Assembly: GCA_030710605.1 (NCBI GenBank)
Contig: CP092879.1
Span: 20,165,582 to 20,229,581 of the forward strand
From: Cordylochernes scorpioides
Lineage: Eukaryota > Arthropoda > Arachnida > Pseudoscorpiones > Chernetidae
Reading direction: 5' to 3'
Length of the DNA stretch: 64,000 nucleotides
Each line of letters starts with the position of its first letter. Within the stretch, counting starts at the first letter, position 1. The translations under genes were made by a program, and so were the position numbers. A model generated the notes under the pieces. It was not told where the DNA came from. It searched no databases and saw only the letters and a program-made list of their open reading frames with translations. Shown in pieces: positions 11,801-23,105 of the stretch.

Positions 11801-12520
11801 GCTGTCTGGTGTAGTGAGTTTTAAGAGAATGCTAACATGATCGCTAGTGCTTAAAAATGGTTCTGCTGTCCACGAGAGGGACTGTGAGATGTTGAAGGAG
11901 GAGAATGTGTGGTCAATATGAGACAAATGTCTTGTATTGTCAAAGGTAGGGCGAGATATATCCGAAATTATTTCTAATTGTTTTGTGTAAACAAAGTCGA
12001 GTAGTTTTTCTCCTCTAAGGTCGTTGTGATTGCCACCAAAAAGACTGTTGTGAGCGTTGAAGTCTCCCATTATTATGTGGTTATCTAGGCCTACCTTGTT
12101 ACATGCAGCCTCCAGGTCATCTAAGAGAGTGGAGAAGGCGCTGTCCTCTTGCGTGGGGTCCACAGGGGGCACGTAGCAGTTGGTGATGAAGGTGGATCTT
12201 CCCTCTTTTAGGATTTGGATGGTGGAAGTATGTGTGGAAGTATGAACGCAGAAACTGCGTACCATGGGGTTGATAAAAATCAGCGACTTGTTATCATGGC
12301 TTGAAATCCTCTGCCACGTCATTTTGTATCGGTCATCATTAGGTGGAGGTTCTTGTATCAAGATTAAGCCGGCGTCACCAAGGGCGGCGTGATGCAGGAG
12401 ATTATCCATACTGATATAGCTCCTGCCCAGGTTTTGAGAAAAAATGTTCAGGCTAGACATGGTATTATTATTAAGTTTTTGTGCCTTTTTATTTACTTTC
12501 ATATTTTTAAATCCTGGCAT
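8861..12520 (-). CDS. LINE ORF2: endonuclease, reverse transcriptase, RNase H
   Basis: The frame encodes 1219 residues. Residues ~22-240 form an apurinic-like endonuclease (IFSQNLGRS, QEPPP, IIMGDFNAHNSLFG, SHIDHTF, TSDHVSI). Residues ~465-760 form the RT (SLRPITLLN, VISMDIEGAFDNASW, CPQGSNSGPLFWILY, catalytic AYADDLLLI). Residues ~940-1070 form RNase H (IYTDGSKSDDGVGAGW, FQAECLAIYKALEW, ASDSLSS, HWVKSHVGLEGNEMAD). A C-terminal CRCG..H..CP zinc-like element follows. The first ATG gives a ~20-residue leader; the second ATG (MSSLNIF) fits the usual endonuclease start better. Together these activities nick the target and copy the RNA. The domain set fits the I/LOA/Jockey group; the clade is not resolved. 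Confidence 0.92.
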   Translation of the reverse strand: MPGFKNMKVNKKAQKLNNNTMSSLNIFSQNLGRSYISMDNLLHHAALGDAGLILIQEPPPNDDRYKMTWQRISSHDNKSLIFINPMVRSFCVHTSTHTSTIQILKEGRSTFITNCYVPPVDPTQEDSAFSTLLDDLEAACNKVGLDNHIIMGDFNAHNSLFGGNHNDLRGEKLLDFVYTKQLEIISDISRPTFDNTRHLSHIDHTFSSFNISQSLSWTAEPFLSTSDHVSILLKLTTPDSQETPPLDRPRFNVNYAKRQRFVNLLNRQINNLPVINPQNCNTGNLDEYIDLLTNIIGSSCKKINKQTLNPPRYKERHNPWWNENLQTLKNKAMALKRLYKATDNDATLRLNRVQRFRVALAIYKKAIRRAKNSFYKKHFETITTSNPFTGPYKIISGKKLRPTTFHSFRKTNGELTKTADETFAYFISQKYLDTTSDTDTTPFELQDSGQQHYYPLISMVEISSAIRTMGHKKAPGPDGIMRNPILFLNDEHPVILNNLYNACLFLGYFPQAWKIGHIIFLQKKDKDPRDITSLRPITLLNLFGKILDKIIVNRITYHLQVTNRLNDSQFGFRWGKSCEEALRKVKDILHKSRLVNNHSIVISMDIEGAFDNASWDIIRESLKEKEVPPYLRTMIHSYLCSRKVSSDTSPQSLIDPLQITRGCPQGSNSGPLFWILYMDPIFSILKDENVHTIAYADDLLLICTSTSRVKVENITNRALETLHTWITSRKLNIAPKKSAALYVAPAGRNKGAGKGGVRNPAIRMDGNHILFKNTLKFLGVTFNRHLTWVDHAKSIRDKVLSKGMELRRLTRENRGLAPLVTKRLYKAGFERIICYAASVWWRQENNSLTHKILSSAQRPFALAICRGYNTLSTDAALVLSGLVPINNILTLESKRAELIRPGSDMDTDPTPEQVDSPPLQWYCHPAEVHLITYDKSIPDSSYLTIYTDGSKSDDGVGAGWCLYSRNIPLLKKSYILREENSVFQAECLAIYKALEWFLEQPHQSITLASDSLSSLESLASPYTKSWSVMRNKILVNNIINSGKTVSFHWVKSHVGLEGNEMADSLARLAFKYPAPYVPIPTPKSWFKYSARKKAISDWQTSWDASLKGRSLYNWIKFVKADRIYSSSALNSILTGHGPFSNYFQRFKIKTPSPCRCGYANPDSDHFLLACPLLDSSRPRCLKKPNPNKPHLLSDHRKALTTFSEIAVAFSKDLYPPTHH

Positions 12521-12543
12521 TTTGTGGAGTATTCTTCAATTTG

Positions 12544-14055
12544 TTAAAGTCTAAAATGTTTTAGTGCCGAGACCTTGTTCTTGTAGCATTGACATTTATA
12601 TGCCATTGAGTGGTGGTTAGTGTCAAGTTTCAGAGCTGGGTTGGCAATGTTGGCCTTGGTGCAATTGACGCACTTGGGTGCTTCTTTACAATTGGCGCTC
12701 TGATGGTCTGAAGCCCCGCAGTTCAGGCATAATGTTTCCTCTTTTTGACAGACCTTCGTTCCGTGAAAGCCAGCGCATTTACCACATCTCCGTGGTGAGA
12801 AGTCTTCCGTCCAGCTAAGGGAGGTCCAGTTCCCATGTAGCCTAAGCAGGCCATTTTCCAGGGTTGAGGCAGTCTTCAGTGAGGTGAAGGAATCTCCATC
12901 AATTGTGGCGAACCAGGTGTTCCTGTTGAATCTATCTTCGTGGTGCCTGAAAGGTCTGATGTCGATATTCGGGAGGCTGCTCATTTTTTTAACGTAATTA
13001 ATTAAATCTTCCCTGTTCATATCCTTGTTAATTCCGATCAATTTTATGACCGGAACTGGCCCTTTTGGTATCTTGACTATCAATTTTGAGGCATCTACAG
13101 ATTTCATTAGAATGTCTCCAATTTTTTGCGCATCCTTCAACTCAGGGACCTCAATTAGGCACCCTTTGTTTTTGAGGGTCGATAGTTTGGCCCTACTTAT
13201 CCCTAGTTCAACTAGGGGGACACGTTTCTTTATTATTGCCTGCAGGTCGGTATGGTCAGGATGTTTTGCATCCACAGTGACCCTTCCTTTCATAACATTG
13301 CGATGGGGCCGTTCGTTGTGCTGAATGGTCCTGGATGAAGTTGTAGGGTTATTATGTTTAAGCTCCTTCAGCTCCTTCGCGAGGTTAGAGATCGTCTTTT
13401 CTTCTAATTCTTTTATGGATTCCTTTATACCTGACTGGTCCGGTAAGCTAGCTATTTTGGAGCAATTCTCCAAAATCTCCGCTGAACAAGACGACATAAC
13501 TCCTTTTATGTTGGAGACCTCCATAGCGAGGCTCTCCAGACGGGACATAATTGTTTCATTTTTTGATTCAATCAGCGAATCTATTTCTAAAACTTTAGAA
13601 GAAAATACTTTTTCTATCTTGCTCTTGCATTTCCTTTCTGTCTCTTTAAGCAGTGGCACCACTGTTTCATCGATCCCGCCCTGTACTGATTCTTGAATCA
13701 AATTGGCTACCTCGGCGTTTTGAGACCCAAAACCTTCATTTAGGGTCTTTTCGAACCTATCGCACTTTTCGCCTAGTTGCTTCACCTCTGAAAAGGTGGT
13801 TTTTACATTGTTTTCTATGGTTTGCATGTTCTTTGACGTTCTGTCAATGCGCTCATGAATGACAAGTTGTCCTATATCCTGGGGCATGGACTCTAGGAGA
13901 GCTTTCGCATTAGTAACAGTAGATTTAAACAGTCTTTTAATGTTCGCATCTTCCAGCATTTTAGGTTTCAAGGCCACGATGTCTTCTAAGTTCTGCATGA
14001 AGAGGACAAAAGAAGGAAATACCGATTGGACCTTGGTGATAAGGCGCTTGTCCAT
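12544..14055 (-). CDS. LINE ORF1: Gag-like RNA-binding protein
   Basis: The frame encodes 503 residues. The N-terminal half is charged and helical with likely coiled coil (about 70-230; many Glu/Lys/Leu). A middle region (~250-420) may hold an RNA-recognition-like fold. The C-terminus has zinc knuckles: CGKCAGFHGTKVC, CLNCGASDHQSANC and a further CVNC..HH..C group. This layout is usual for ORF1 proteins of arthropod RNase H-bearing LINEs, which coat element RNA. It ends 23 nt before the first ORF2 ATG, so ORF2 is probably translated by reinitiation or a related mechanism. Confidence 0.88.
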   Translation of the reverse strand: MDKRLITKVQSVFPSFVLFMQNLEDIVALKPKMLEDANIKRLFKSTVTNAKALLESMPQDIGQLVIHERIDRTSKNMQTIENNVKTTFSEVKQLGEKCDRFEKTLNEGFGSQNAEVANLIQESVQGGIDETVVPLLKETERKCKSKIEKVFSSKVLEIDSLIESKNETIMSRLESLAMEVSNIKGVMSSCSAEILENCSKIASLPDQSGIKESIKELEEKTISNLAKELKELKHNNPTTSSRTIQHNERPHRNVMKGRVTVDAKHPDHTDLQAIIKKRVPLVELGISRAKLSTLKNKGCLIEVPELKDAQKIGDILMKSVDASKLIVKIPKGPVPVIKLIGINKDMNREDLINYVKKMSSLPNIDIRPFRHHEDRFNRNTWFATIDGDSFTSLKTASTLENGLLRLHGNWTSLSWTEDFSPRRCGKCAGFHGTKVCQKEETLCLNCGASDHQSANCKEAPKCVNCTKANIANPALKLDTNHHSMAYKCQCYKNKVSALKHFRL

Positions 14056-14450
14056 TTTTTTTTTAAATTTGGCAAATATATATTAAATAAAATATAAGTA
14101 TATTAGTAGTCGCTATTGAGCGAATAAATCCTTCTATGTTCTGGGGTAGGTTTCAAAGTTAAAGTATAGAAGATTTACCTTCTTCCAGGAGCAGGTCTTG
14201 ATAGGTGTTTACTCGTCGAGAGCTGGGTGAAGACTATCAGATATCAATCAATGTCAAATTCTAGACTTCCTCCCCCGCAAGTTTGATTGACAAGTCGGCG
14301 AGACACTAAGGGTTTCAAGAGAACCGCTTTTCCCGCCTACAAGGAAATTTTTAACAAAGACAGTCTAGACCAAGCGTTTGGTGGGAAAGGTACGTTTTTT
14401 GAAAGGCTTAGCCTTTAGGCTTGGCACTATGCCTGCCACAAGATTTCTTC
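14056..14450 (-). other. Probable LINE 5' untranslated region
   Basis: This stretch lies immediately upstream of ORF1 and is less AT-rich than the DNA beyond it. It contains no frame of note. Its outer limit is an estimate. Confidence 0.35.
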
Positions 14451-16520
14451 CATTTCTTTTATTTATCTATTCATTTTAATTTAGTTTAATATTCTAATAA
14501 TATGCCATATATATTTAAAAACAATTTTTTTGTACAAGTCATTAGGACAAGATAATATATTTATGGATTTCAGTATGGCCAATTTTATGGTAAAAAGCCA
14601 TCGCAACGCAATTCTCTTGTGTAAAATGTTTTATTACCATTTAGATTACAGTTATGTATAATAATTTATTTTCTCCATTATTTATTTTAATTTACTTTAG
14701 TTTTTTTTGGTTACTTTAATTTATGCGATAAATATGTTTGTTCAATTTTAGTTCTAGATAAAAACGTGTTCCAATTTTTTATTTTTAACAGTGTAAATGA
14801 TCTCTTAAACTGGTCTTGTATTTTTTTATCTTTTTTATGCATGGGAATCTTAAACTGGTATTGTAATTTTCCTTCATTGTCAAGCATAGTAGCGAGTACG
14901 CAAAATAGTGTTTTATAATTCTGTAGAATTGTATATTCTCATTTGTAACTCCTCGTGGAGGGAAATGCGTGACAACAGTATAGCGTTTATTGACAAAAAA
15001 AAACCTTCTTTGTATAGATTATTAGCCTTTTTTTTTTTCTCCAGTCACCTTTGATTATATTTTTTGCATGTGTCACGCACATTACAAATAGTTACTGCAT
15101 ATAGTTTTATCTCTCCCATTTATAGGTGTATTTATATTTTATTATTTAGTTATTATCGTATTCAATCCAATAGCGAATTTTTATAATATGATAACCCATA
15201 TTACAGAATTTGATGGGGAATGTTTTCCTTTTTTAATGAAAGTAGTGAAATTGTTGTTTCTTTTCTTTATCTCCAGCCAAAGAACGAGATCATTTTTATA
15301 TAACCTGCATCCTTTGGAAATTAATGACTCTATTTCGGAATACGAACATAGCAGTTTACCAGATATTTGGTTTTTTTTTATAACCTTAGATAAACAGTGA
15401 TAGAGAGTATTGCACCTCGTGTGTGTTTGCACTTGACTGGTTTTGATAAGCCTTTCCAAAAAAAACCCCTTATCTTCAGATTGTCTGGCAGCAGAGGCCT
15501 ATAACAAAGGAGAAGCTTATAGTATCATAGCAGACTTAAAAACTCGTTTCGACATCGGCTTTCGTAGTTTTATGAAATGTGACATTAGGCATTGGTAACC
15601 AGTAGCAAAGACTACATTTCTGGGAGGTCGGGAGTAGGCCTTGAAGATTTAGGAGGGTATCTTGCGTAGACTTAAACTATGGATGTTGGAGAATGTAATT
15701 TTGCCTACAAATTTGTATATTAAATAGGATTTAAAGATACTTACGAAGGTGGACGTGAGTGAATAACGACATAAAACAATATCCCGATGGACGCCACCGC
15801 GCGCAAAACCACGTGGCATGAACCAGTTGAAGAGTGGGTCACTGTGGTAGGATGTGGAGAGAATCATCTGAAATATATGCATCATTTATAAAATATAGAA
15901 TTAATCTATATACATCCACCTGCAGGCTGATGCACCAATTTCGCTCAGAATTTCCAAGATTGATTAATAGACATGCCGAGTTAATCTACGCGAGATATAG
16001 TTGTGCCAACCTGCACCTTCTCAGATGTGTCTAGGCTCGGTTCACCTCTGTCATACCACGGGAAACCACTGCGAGAGCCATGTTTTAACGAAATAAACCT
16101 TTAGTACCATAACGATATATATATTTTAGCATGCAATTCCGCAATTTAGTGAGACCTCAATGGGAAAGTGTGCTGTATCAAACCAGGTCAAGTAAATACA
16201 CATAATACCATCAAAAGTGTAAGAGAAATTATCCTGCAGTTGATAGTAAAAATTTTGAACTACCGCGTAGTGAGCAAACATAATCCCTAGCAGAGCAAAT
16301 AGGACAATCTAATATAATGATGTCTAATCTATTTTATTATCAGTTAAAAGGAGGTCCAGGCTGGACTAAAGAAAAGAACAATATAGTAGACCCTGATATA
16401 AGTAAAATAAAATGCGTGTAAAACAAACCCTTCCCTTAGATAGGCACTCTAGGTAAATTAAGAAAGCTGTATAAGAAACAGTCATTTCATAAAATTTTAT
16501 TATGTATTAAATGGGAAAGA
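14451..16520. other. Unannotated region with two weak protein-like frames
   Basis: The minus frame 15181-15459 reads like protein in part (LLCSYSEIESLISKGCRLY) but matches no family I know. On the minus strand 15868-15745 is bounded by TTTCAG and by CACCTTC|GTAAGT, a good splice donor, and could be an exon of about 124 nt. Neither supports a gene call alone. The rest is AT-rich with nothing recognisable. Confidence 0.3.
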
Positions 16521-16524
16521 TAAA

Positions 16525-16945
16525 ATTAAGCAGAATTTTCTTTTATAGAATTTTTTTTTCATGAAACCTTAAGTTTTGAAATTCCATGTTAAAATTTTTA
16601 AATTTCTCTCTCAATGCATATTGTAAGTATAGACAATCAGTCTTGTTAATATTTGGCAATTAGGTGTAACCAATTTAGCACAAATATTCAAGTTTAGGGT
16701 AATTTTTTTTATTAAGATCAGATTTGAGAGACCACACACAAATTGAGCAGAATTTTTTTTTATAGAATTTTTTTTTTCATGAAACCTTAAGTTTTGAAAT
16801 TCCATGTTAAATTTTTCAAACTTTCTCATGTCAAAGCATATAGTATAGACAATCAGTCCTGTTTAATATTTGGCAATTAGGTGTAACCAATTTGGCACAA
16901 ATATTCAAGTTTAGGGTAATTTTTTTTATTAAGATTAGATTTAAA
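16525..16945. repeat. Direct duplication of ~200 bp
   Basis: The block starting AAGCAGAATTTT at about 16528 recurs from about 16744 with roughly 90 percent identity by eye, including the segments TATTTGGCAATTAGGTG and AATATTCAAGTTTAGGG. The period is about 216 bp. It has no coding content. Confidence 0.8.
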
Positions 16946-18880
16946 TAGAATATAAGATATTATTTGATCAAGAAGCGACTGGAAAAACCAGACGCTATTG
17001 AGTGGCCATTAGATGGTAACTTTCCAGTTATGAACAACGAGTTAGTACTTCAGTATGGTGCATAGTTTACAGTAGGATCGGTGGCGCAAGCAGCTAAATA
17101 GATGTATAGGTATAGCTGGGCGACATCAAGTTTACTCCAGAGCCACACAACAACTCCAGAGAAAGATGTACTGCCGAGGTCAGAGTAGTGTTTGGCGGCG
17201 GGCTGTTTGTGTTCTTAGTGACGTCCAAGGTTGAGTATACGGGAGCCATCATATGACGCTCAATAATCCCTTGAATTGAGATTAAGTAGACATAGACAAT
17301 CAGAAGCCAGGTAGTTTAGAGCAGTGGTGCAGCAGAGTGTAGGTTTACACATTAGTACAGATATCGGTTGGGTATATATAGACGCCCTTTAATTCCATAT
17401 TCTAGAACTATTGCGTGTTGCCTACAGTCAACAGGTAGAATAAAGTTGTTGCACTAGTGGTGTAGAGTGGTTGCTGTGACTGGAGCGTGTTTGAGGAGAT
17501 AAGGTCAATCAATAGGATCTTATCAGTGGAGGAAGCGTCTCCAATTGTTTGTCGCCTTCATGAGTTGAATGTCCTATTCTTTGTCGCTCTAATTAGTAAA
17601 TTGTCCTATTAAATTATCTTTGCAGTGGTACTAGGTATTGAGGCAAAGACAATTTAGGGACTTTGATATTTAATATTCTTTTAAGGTTAGGTTAGCTTAC
17701 AGTCGAGACTGATATCAGTCATTGAATATAAATAGTTAGTAAGAGATTGTATGAGGCATAGGTTAATTTATATTGAAGGGCATTTAGTTCCCAAGTTTTA
17801 TTAAATATTTTCTTTGATTTCATGATGTCCTTGAAGTTAGTTATTGTTAGGGTAAATTTAGCAATGATAATTGAGGTAATTTGGCGTTTATAGCAATTTT
17901 TAACTATAGTATGTATGCAGTCAGTGAATGTGATGCATGAATGGAATGACTAGTGATTGTTGTCAAAGTTAAAAACTCTTATATTGTTAGACCAAACTAC
18001 GTATTTAGAATAGTGTTAGGGAATTTTAATAGGATCGATTTTACTTTGATTTCAAATTTGTTAGGGATATAAGCCTCTCAGGACAATGCAATTCTCAAAT
18101 TAGAAAATAATCGCTCCTTTTTGTTAGGCTTCCTTCGGGAATATGAGTTTTTTTTTGTTAACTTTTGATATGTGTGAAACTTTGGTGGACTTAGCGGGTT
18201 TTCACCGGCGCACCAGATGGCTACATACAATTCAATTAAATCAATGTAGGGTTTGATAACTGGGTGGTATCTGGTTTCAAACCCCAGTAGGGGAAGTGTG
18301 CGCTATAGGTATGCTTCCTTCCATACGGATAACGTTAGTGGTAAAAGATTGAGTTAGGATGGGTCTTGCAAGTCGGGGACTTGATCGGTTCTATGCGCTG
18401 ACCCATTTGTTGGGTCTGATACCATTAATAGGGACGCGCGAGGTTTCGTAGTGTCTTCAGACGACTGACACGAGGACTCTTCGGCGAGGGTATCAATAAG
18501 TACAGAATAGGCCAAATAATCACGCCACGGGCTTTGTGCTGGACGTGAGGTCTTTGGCATTTCGGGCTTTGTGCTGAATGTCGTATTTACTCATGATGAG
18601 TTGGATGATGTGTTCATCCTGGAGAACCAACCCAGCCCAGTCAGTCTTTATAAAGGACTCCCTACCAGACGTACTATGGTAGTACATTGATAAAATACGA
18701 TTTCATTTATTTTTTTATTAGGTATTAAACAAGTTTAGAGCTTGATCATGTTAGTTTAAATTAGTTAGTAGCAAACCCATATAGAATTGGACATGTTTCA
18801 ACAAAAAAGGCATGGAACTGATAGAGATAAATTTTGACTGACAGGCACCGGGTCAAGTCTGATGTGAAGTCACCAGTTTT
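16946..18880. other. Unannotated region
   Basis: No recognisable gene. A GC-richer minus-strand patch (18590-18354) has a 68-residue frame (TSRPAQSPWRDYLAYSVLI) and an ATG in another frame (MSKYDIQHKARN) downstream of a TATAAAG at about 18650. It could be a first exon or part of an unknown repeat. A box-B-like GGTTTCAAACC lies near 18271. Confidence 0.3.
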
Positions 18881-19490
18881 TTTTTTGATTCATTATAGGT
18901 CTTTCATTCTATTTTTTTTATTTTTTTTTTGTATTCATTGTAGTTCAGGTTTGAATTCATTATTGGTTTTCTCATTTATTTAATTTTTGTTTGAAGTCAT
19001 TATTGGCTCTTTTATTATTATTATTTTTGGTTTGAATTCATTATAGTTCAGATTTGAATTCATTTTTTTTTTAGATTGAATTCATTATAGTTCAGGTTTG
19101 AATTCATTTGGCTCCCTTATTTATTTATTTTTTGTTTGAATTCATTATAGTTCAGGTGTGAATTCATTATTGGTTTTCTCATATATTTAATTTTGTTTGA
19201 ATCCATTATTGGCTTTCTTATCTATCTAATTTTTGTTTTAATTCATTATTGGTTTTCTTATTTACTTAATATCTTGTTTGAATAAATTATTGGCCTTTTA
19301 TTTATCTAATTTTGTTTGAATTCATTATAGTTTAGGTTTGAATTCATTATTGGCTTTCTTATTTACTTAATTTTTGTTTGAATTCATTATTGGCCTTTTA
19401 TTTATTCAATTTTGTTTGAATTCATTATTGGTTTTCTCATTTATTTAATTTTGTTTGAATTCATTATTGGCTCTTTTATTATTATTATTT
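18880..19490. repeat. Minisatellite, ~40-bp units with GAATTCATTATTGG core
   Basis: About 15 imperfect units combine TTTGAATTCATTATTGG with a variable CTTATTTATTTAATT part; some units carry TATAGTTCAGG instead. The array runs straight into the duplicated segment F at about 19482. The window itself starts at the equivalent point of the other copy, so the other copy may also have this array just outside the window. Confidence 0.85.
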
Positions 19491-22489
19491 TTGGTCACTA
19501 AGCATTATTATTTTTAAACTAGTAGGCATGCACCTTCACACAAATGTGTCAAATCTTACATATAAATAGATGTATATATGTGTTTAAAACCCTTGTGTTC
19601 CAGGCACCCTAAGACTCCGGATATACCTATCACAATACTATCCGTGTCACAGAGTGGAATTAAAAAGGCCAGTCTTGCATTCAACTGGCGAATAAATAGA
19701 ATGCATGGCGCCCTTTTTTTTGACATTTATTTATTTTTTTTAAACAGTGCTATTGTTTCCTCTAATCCAGAGCACTCCCCGACCTCCGCTTTTGACCCCG
19801 GAGATAGTCCTGCTCCCTCACAAGCCCAAATCCCGTGGTCTTGGCGGGGAAGGATTGTAGAGGCCACTTCTGGGGCCTCCACAAAGTCACCCACAGAATC
19901 AATGAAAAGCTGGGGGACAGTGAAGTGGACGTCGAGAATTCTTCTCTGTAAAAAAACAGCCCATCTCTTCACCTCCTTTTTTATTTCTAGTTTTTTTTTT
20001 AAATAACTTATAGTACCATAATAAAATTTCCTTTTATTTTAAATAAGCAGCTATTTTGGGTTTTCCTTTTTTAATATTTTAAAATTAATATTTTGAATGA
20101 TAATTTTTATTTTTATTTTAAATTTTCTTTTTTATCACAGAGGGTGACCAGATAAAGATTTATTTTTTTTTTCGGTCACCCTGGGAGAGAAAAAAGTCAG
20201 TCACGAGGAAGTTTTAGTGGGGGGGCGGTGCTGGTTAGAAAAAGAGAAGAGAGTATAGAAAATCTCGTTAAAAATGTAGTTCTAAAAGATTTTGGAGAGG
20301 GGTTTCCAGCCTTCCAACTGAAGCACTAAAGTTAAGTATTTTCTTTTAATAATGATTTTTTTAAACAGGTATATATGTAAACTTTCCCACTCAATCCTCA
20401 TTGCCCGTTTCATTTATCTTATTCTTATCTTTGTATGACTGATCTAATAAATAAATAAATATATTGTTACCTTAATCAAAAATTTTCATTTTGTCTGTCA
20501 TTCTTTTTTTTTAACCCCAGTGCGTGCAGGATACACGCAAACTACATATCTTTTTATAGCAGGATGTGTTATTTTTGTGAACTCCCTGAGAAAGAAAGAG
20601 CCTCATGGATTTCGGGACGATAATAGCATCAGAAATCCCGCTCATCAGTTCTAGCAAAAGTGTATTTATGATTATTATCAATTTCCTTTTTTAGTATATC
20701 GTGGTATAGATTTTTACAAATTATAGATAAGTTATTGGAACATTTATCTATAGGAGTGATAATAAAGTCCTTCTGTAAATTAATTATATTTTCTTCAAAA
20801 GAAGGAATATCTGAATTAGGTTTTGTGTATTTAAGTGTATTATTATAATAATTTATAATTTCCTTTTTAATATTATGTTTCCATTCCAGAAAAGTAAATT
20901 CTGGAATACTGTATTTTATACTAGTTTTATTTATGAAAATATCTATTTCTTTTAATATAGATTTAATTGTATTATTATAATTGTGTTTAATTTGAGGTAT
21001 ATATTTATACCCTTTATTTAAAATATCCTGATATTCTGGATTTAAAAAAGAAAAATTGCTAGTTAATATATGACCTGAGAACTTATATATATCAATATAG
21101 TTGTTGCAATTACATTTAATTTTTTTAAAATTTGCCAAATTATTAATAAATTGGTTATAATTGCAAACTAAACTACCTATATTTTTGTTGTATCTCCAGA
21201 TTGTTTTGAAATTAAAATTTTTTATAGGGAAAAGATTATTGATGTTTTGGTTATTAAAAATATCATTAAATTTAATATGATTAAATAAATTGTTATTAAA
21301 TTTAATGATAATATTAATGTTATTAGTAGATTGTTTAATTTTTCTGTATTTAAAGATGTCGTGTGTGATATCTATTAATTTGTTAGTCAGATTATGAATT
21401 TTAATATATTCTATAAGTTTGATAAATTTATTATTATTTAGTTTAAATAATGTTTTAATAAATTTATCGACGAAGTTGTTAGTATATATTTGTTTTGGGT
21501 TCAGTAGTTCTTCAAATTCAATGTAACCTAATTTATTGGTAGTTTTACCTCTAGTTTTATTAGGTTTAGTTTTAAATTCATTTTTTTTCTGTATTTGCAG
21601 CTGATTTCATAAGTTGAAATTTCTTCTGTTTGTGGTTTGTATGTGTAGTTTAATTCATCATTAAGTCCATAAGGGAATAATGTGTTGTGTTTATAAATGT
21701 AGTTGTTTTCTAATAATAGTCGTTGTTTTTTGTTTTGACATATGTCTAGTATTTCTATCTTAAAGTTGTTAAAAGTATGTAATTGATTGTGTTCTTTCAT
21801 ATATATATTACCAATTGATTTTCAGCGTGGTTTCTATGTAGGTTTATTCGTATATTTAATGGATTACACGTTTGTCCTATATATGATAGTTGACAAATTT
21901 GGCATGTTAATTTATAAATAGTATTTACTAATTTACATCTAGTCGTTTGAAATGTGTCATGGTTCTTAAGAGAGGGACAAGTTTGACAATTCTTTCTTAG
22001 GCAATTCTTAGCGAGTTTATATTAACATAAAAGAGGTGCTAACCCTAGTATGTTTGTAGTTTTTTTAGTTTTTTAGTTTGTTATTCTTATGAAAAAAATT
22101 TTTTTTTTAAATATATTTTTCTTAATTGTTTTTGTGGTGATTAAATTTGTAATAAAATGAATAATTAATCTATAAAAATATAGATATTACTGTTTGTTAT
22201 CTGTTATATTTTTAAGAATAACTAATAAAAAACATCTCTAAACTAACTAAACACTGAAAAAAACAAAGGTTCTGAAGTTATTTTTTCTAAAATTACTTTT
22301 ATAATTTACTTTTTCAAAATCAAACAATAAAAGATAATTAAAATCTGTATGGGGTTTTATTTATTTAGAATATCTAATATATAATTAAATTTGTATATTA
22401 TATTATATATAAAAATATATCATAGAGCAAGCTCATATGAATTAATATAGTGTAAAAACTATATAACAAAAATATAACAGTGATTCCAT
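19482..22489. repeat. Segmental duplicate of 1-3012 (segment F plus half a Naiad)
   Basis: The sequence matches 1 to about 3012 collinearly, including the identical break between segment F and the Naiad RT gene (20642/20643 versus 1162/1163). Differences are scattered single bases and small indels. The match stops at 22489 inside the Naiad 5' region, where an inverted Naiad array begins. The shared chimeric junction shows that the Naiad insertion predates this duplication. Confidence 0.85.
19727..19945 (-). pseudogene. Second copy of the candidate last exon
   Basis: This copy is nearly identical to 249-461, with the same ACAG acceptor (19947-19946). The C-terminus differs (IALFKKNK instead of IALSKK) because of changes in the T-rich edge. 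No matching upstream exon lies on this side within the window, so this copy is likely non-functional. Confidence 0.45.
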
Positions 22490-22490
22490 T
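20643..22490 (-). mobile_element. Naiad partial copy, 5' half, minus strand
   Basis: Reading from 22490 down gives the 5' non-coding region, the GIY-YIG domain (about 22020-21528) and the N-terminal RT region, truncated at 20643 against segment F. It has extra lesions compared with locus 1, for example a short deletion near 21820 within the HAKKS segment. The ATG of MYTNN is ATA here. Confidence 0.85.
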
Positions 22491-22700
22491 ATTTCCATAT
22501 TTTAATAGAAAACTTAACTATAAAACTATACAACTATTTATTGTTATAATTAATTTAGATATAACTTGCTAATCTAACCAAATCCACTTGATATGATTTA
22601 TCATTCTTATCAGTTTGCTCCTTGAGTTTTAAATGTGGAATCACTGTTATATTTTTGTTATATAGTTTTTACACTATATTAATTCATATGAGCTTGCTCT
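22420..22700. repeat. Inverted repeat at head-to-head Naiad junction
   Basis: Left arm about 22425-22489 (GAGCAAGCTCATATGAATT ... ACAGTGATTCCA) is mirrored by about 22630-22697. The centre holds the start of the plus-strand unit (AATAGAAAACTTAACTAT from 22503). The two element copies face away from each other with their 5' ends adjacent. Confidence 0.8.
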
Positions 22701-23105
22701 TTGATATATTTTTATATATAATATAATATACAAATTTAATTATATATTAGATATTCTAATATAAATAAAACTCCATACAGATTTTAATTATCTTTTATTG
22801 TTTGATTATGAAAAAGTAAATTATAAAAGTATTTTTAGAAAAAATAACTTCAGAACTTTTGTTTTTTTCAGTGTTTAGTTAGTTTAAAGATGTTTTTTAT
22901 TAGTTATTCTTAAAAATATAACAGATAACAAACAGTAATATCTATATTTTTATAGATTAATTATTCATTTTATTACAAATTTAATCACCACAAAAACAAT
23001 TAAGAAAAATATATTTAAAAAAAATATTTTTTTCATAAGAATAACAAACTAAAAAACTAAAAAAAAACTACAAACATACTAGGGTTAACACCTCTTTTAT
23101 GTTAA

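Larger units (their letters stand above)
8262..14450 (-). mobile_element. Near-complete non-LTR retrotransposon (RNase H-bearing I/Jockey group)
   Basis: Two long open frames lie in tandem on the minus strand: ORF1 (14055-12544) and ORF2 (12520-8861), 23 nt apart. A run of 18 T at about 8263-8280 (A on the element strand) is a possible 3' tail, which would leave a 3' UTR near 580 bp. The 5' limit is uncertain and is placed near 14450 where sequence character changes. No clear target-site duplication was found. Both ORFs are free of stops, so this copy may be recent and potentially active. Confidence 0.7.

Noticed and set aside
18255..18290. tRNA or SINE from a GGTTTCAAACC B-box
   Set aside because: No matching A box or cloverleaf at the right distance.
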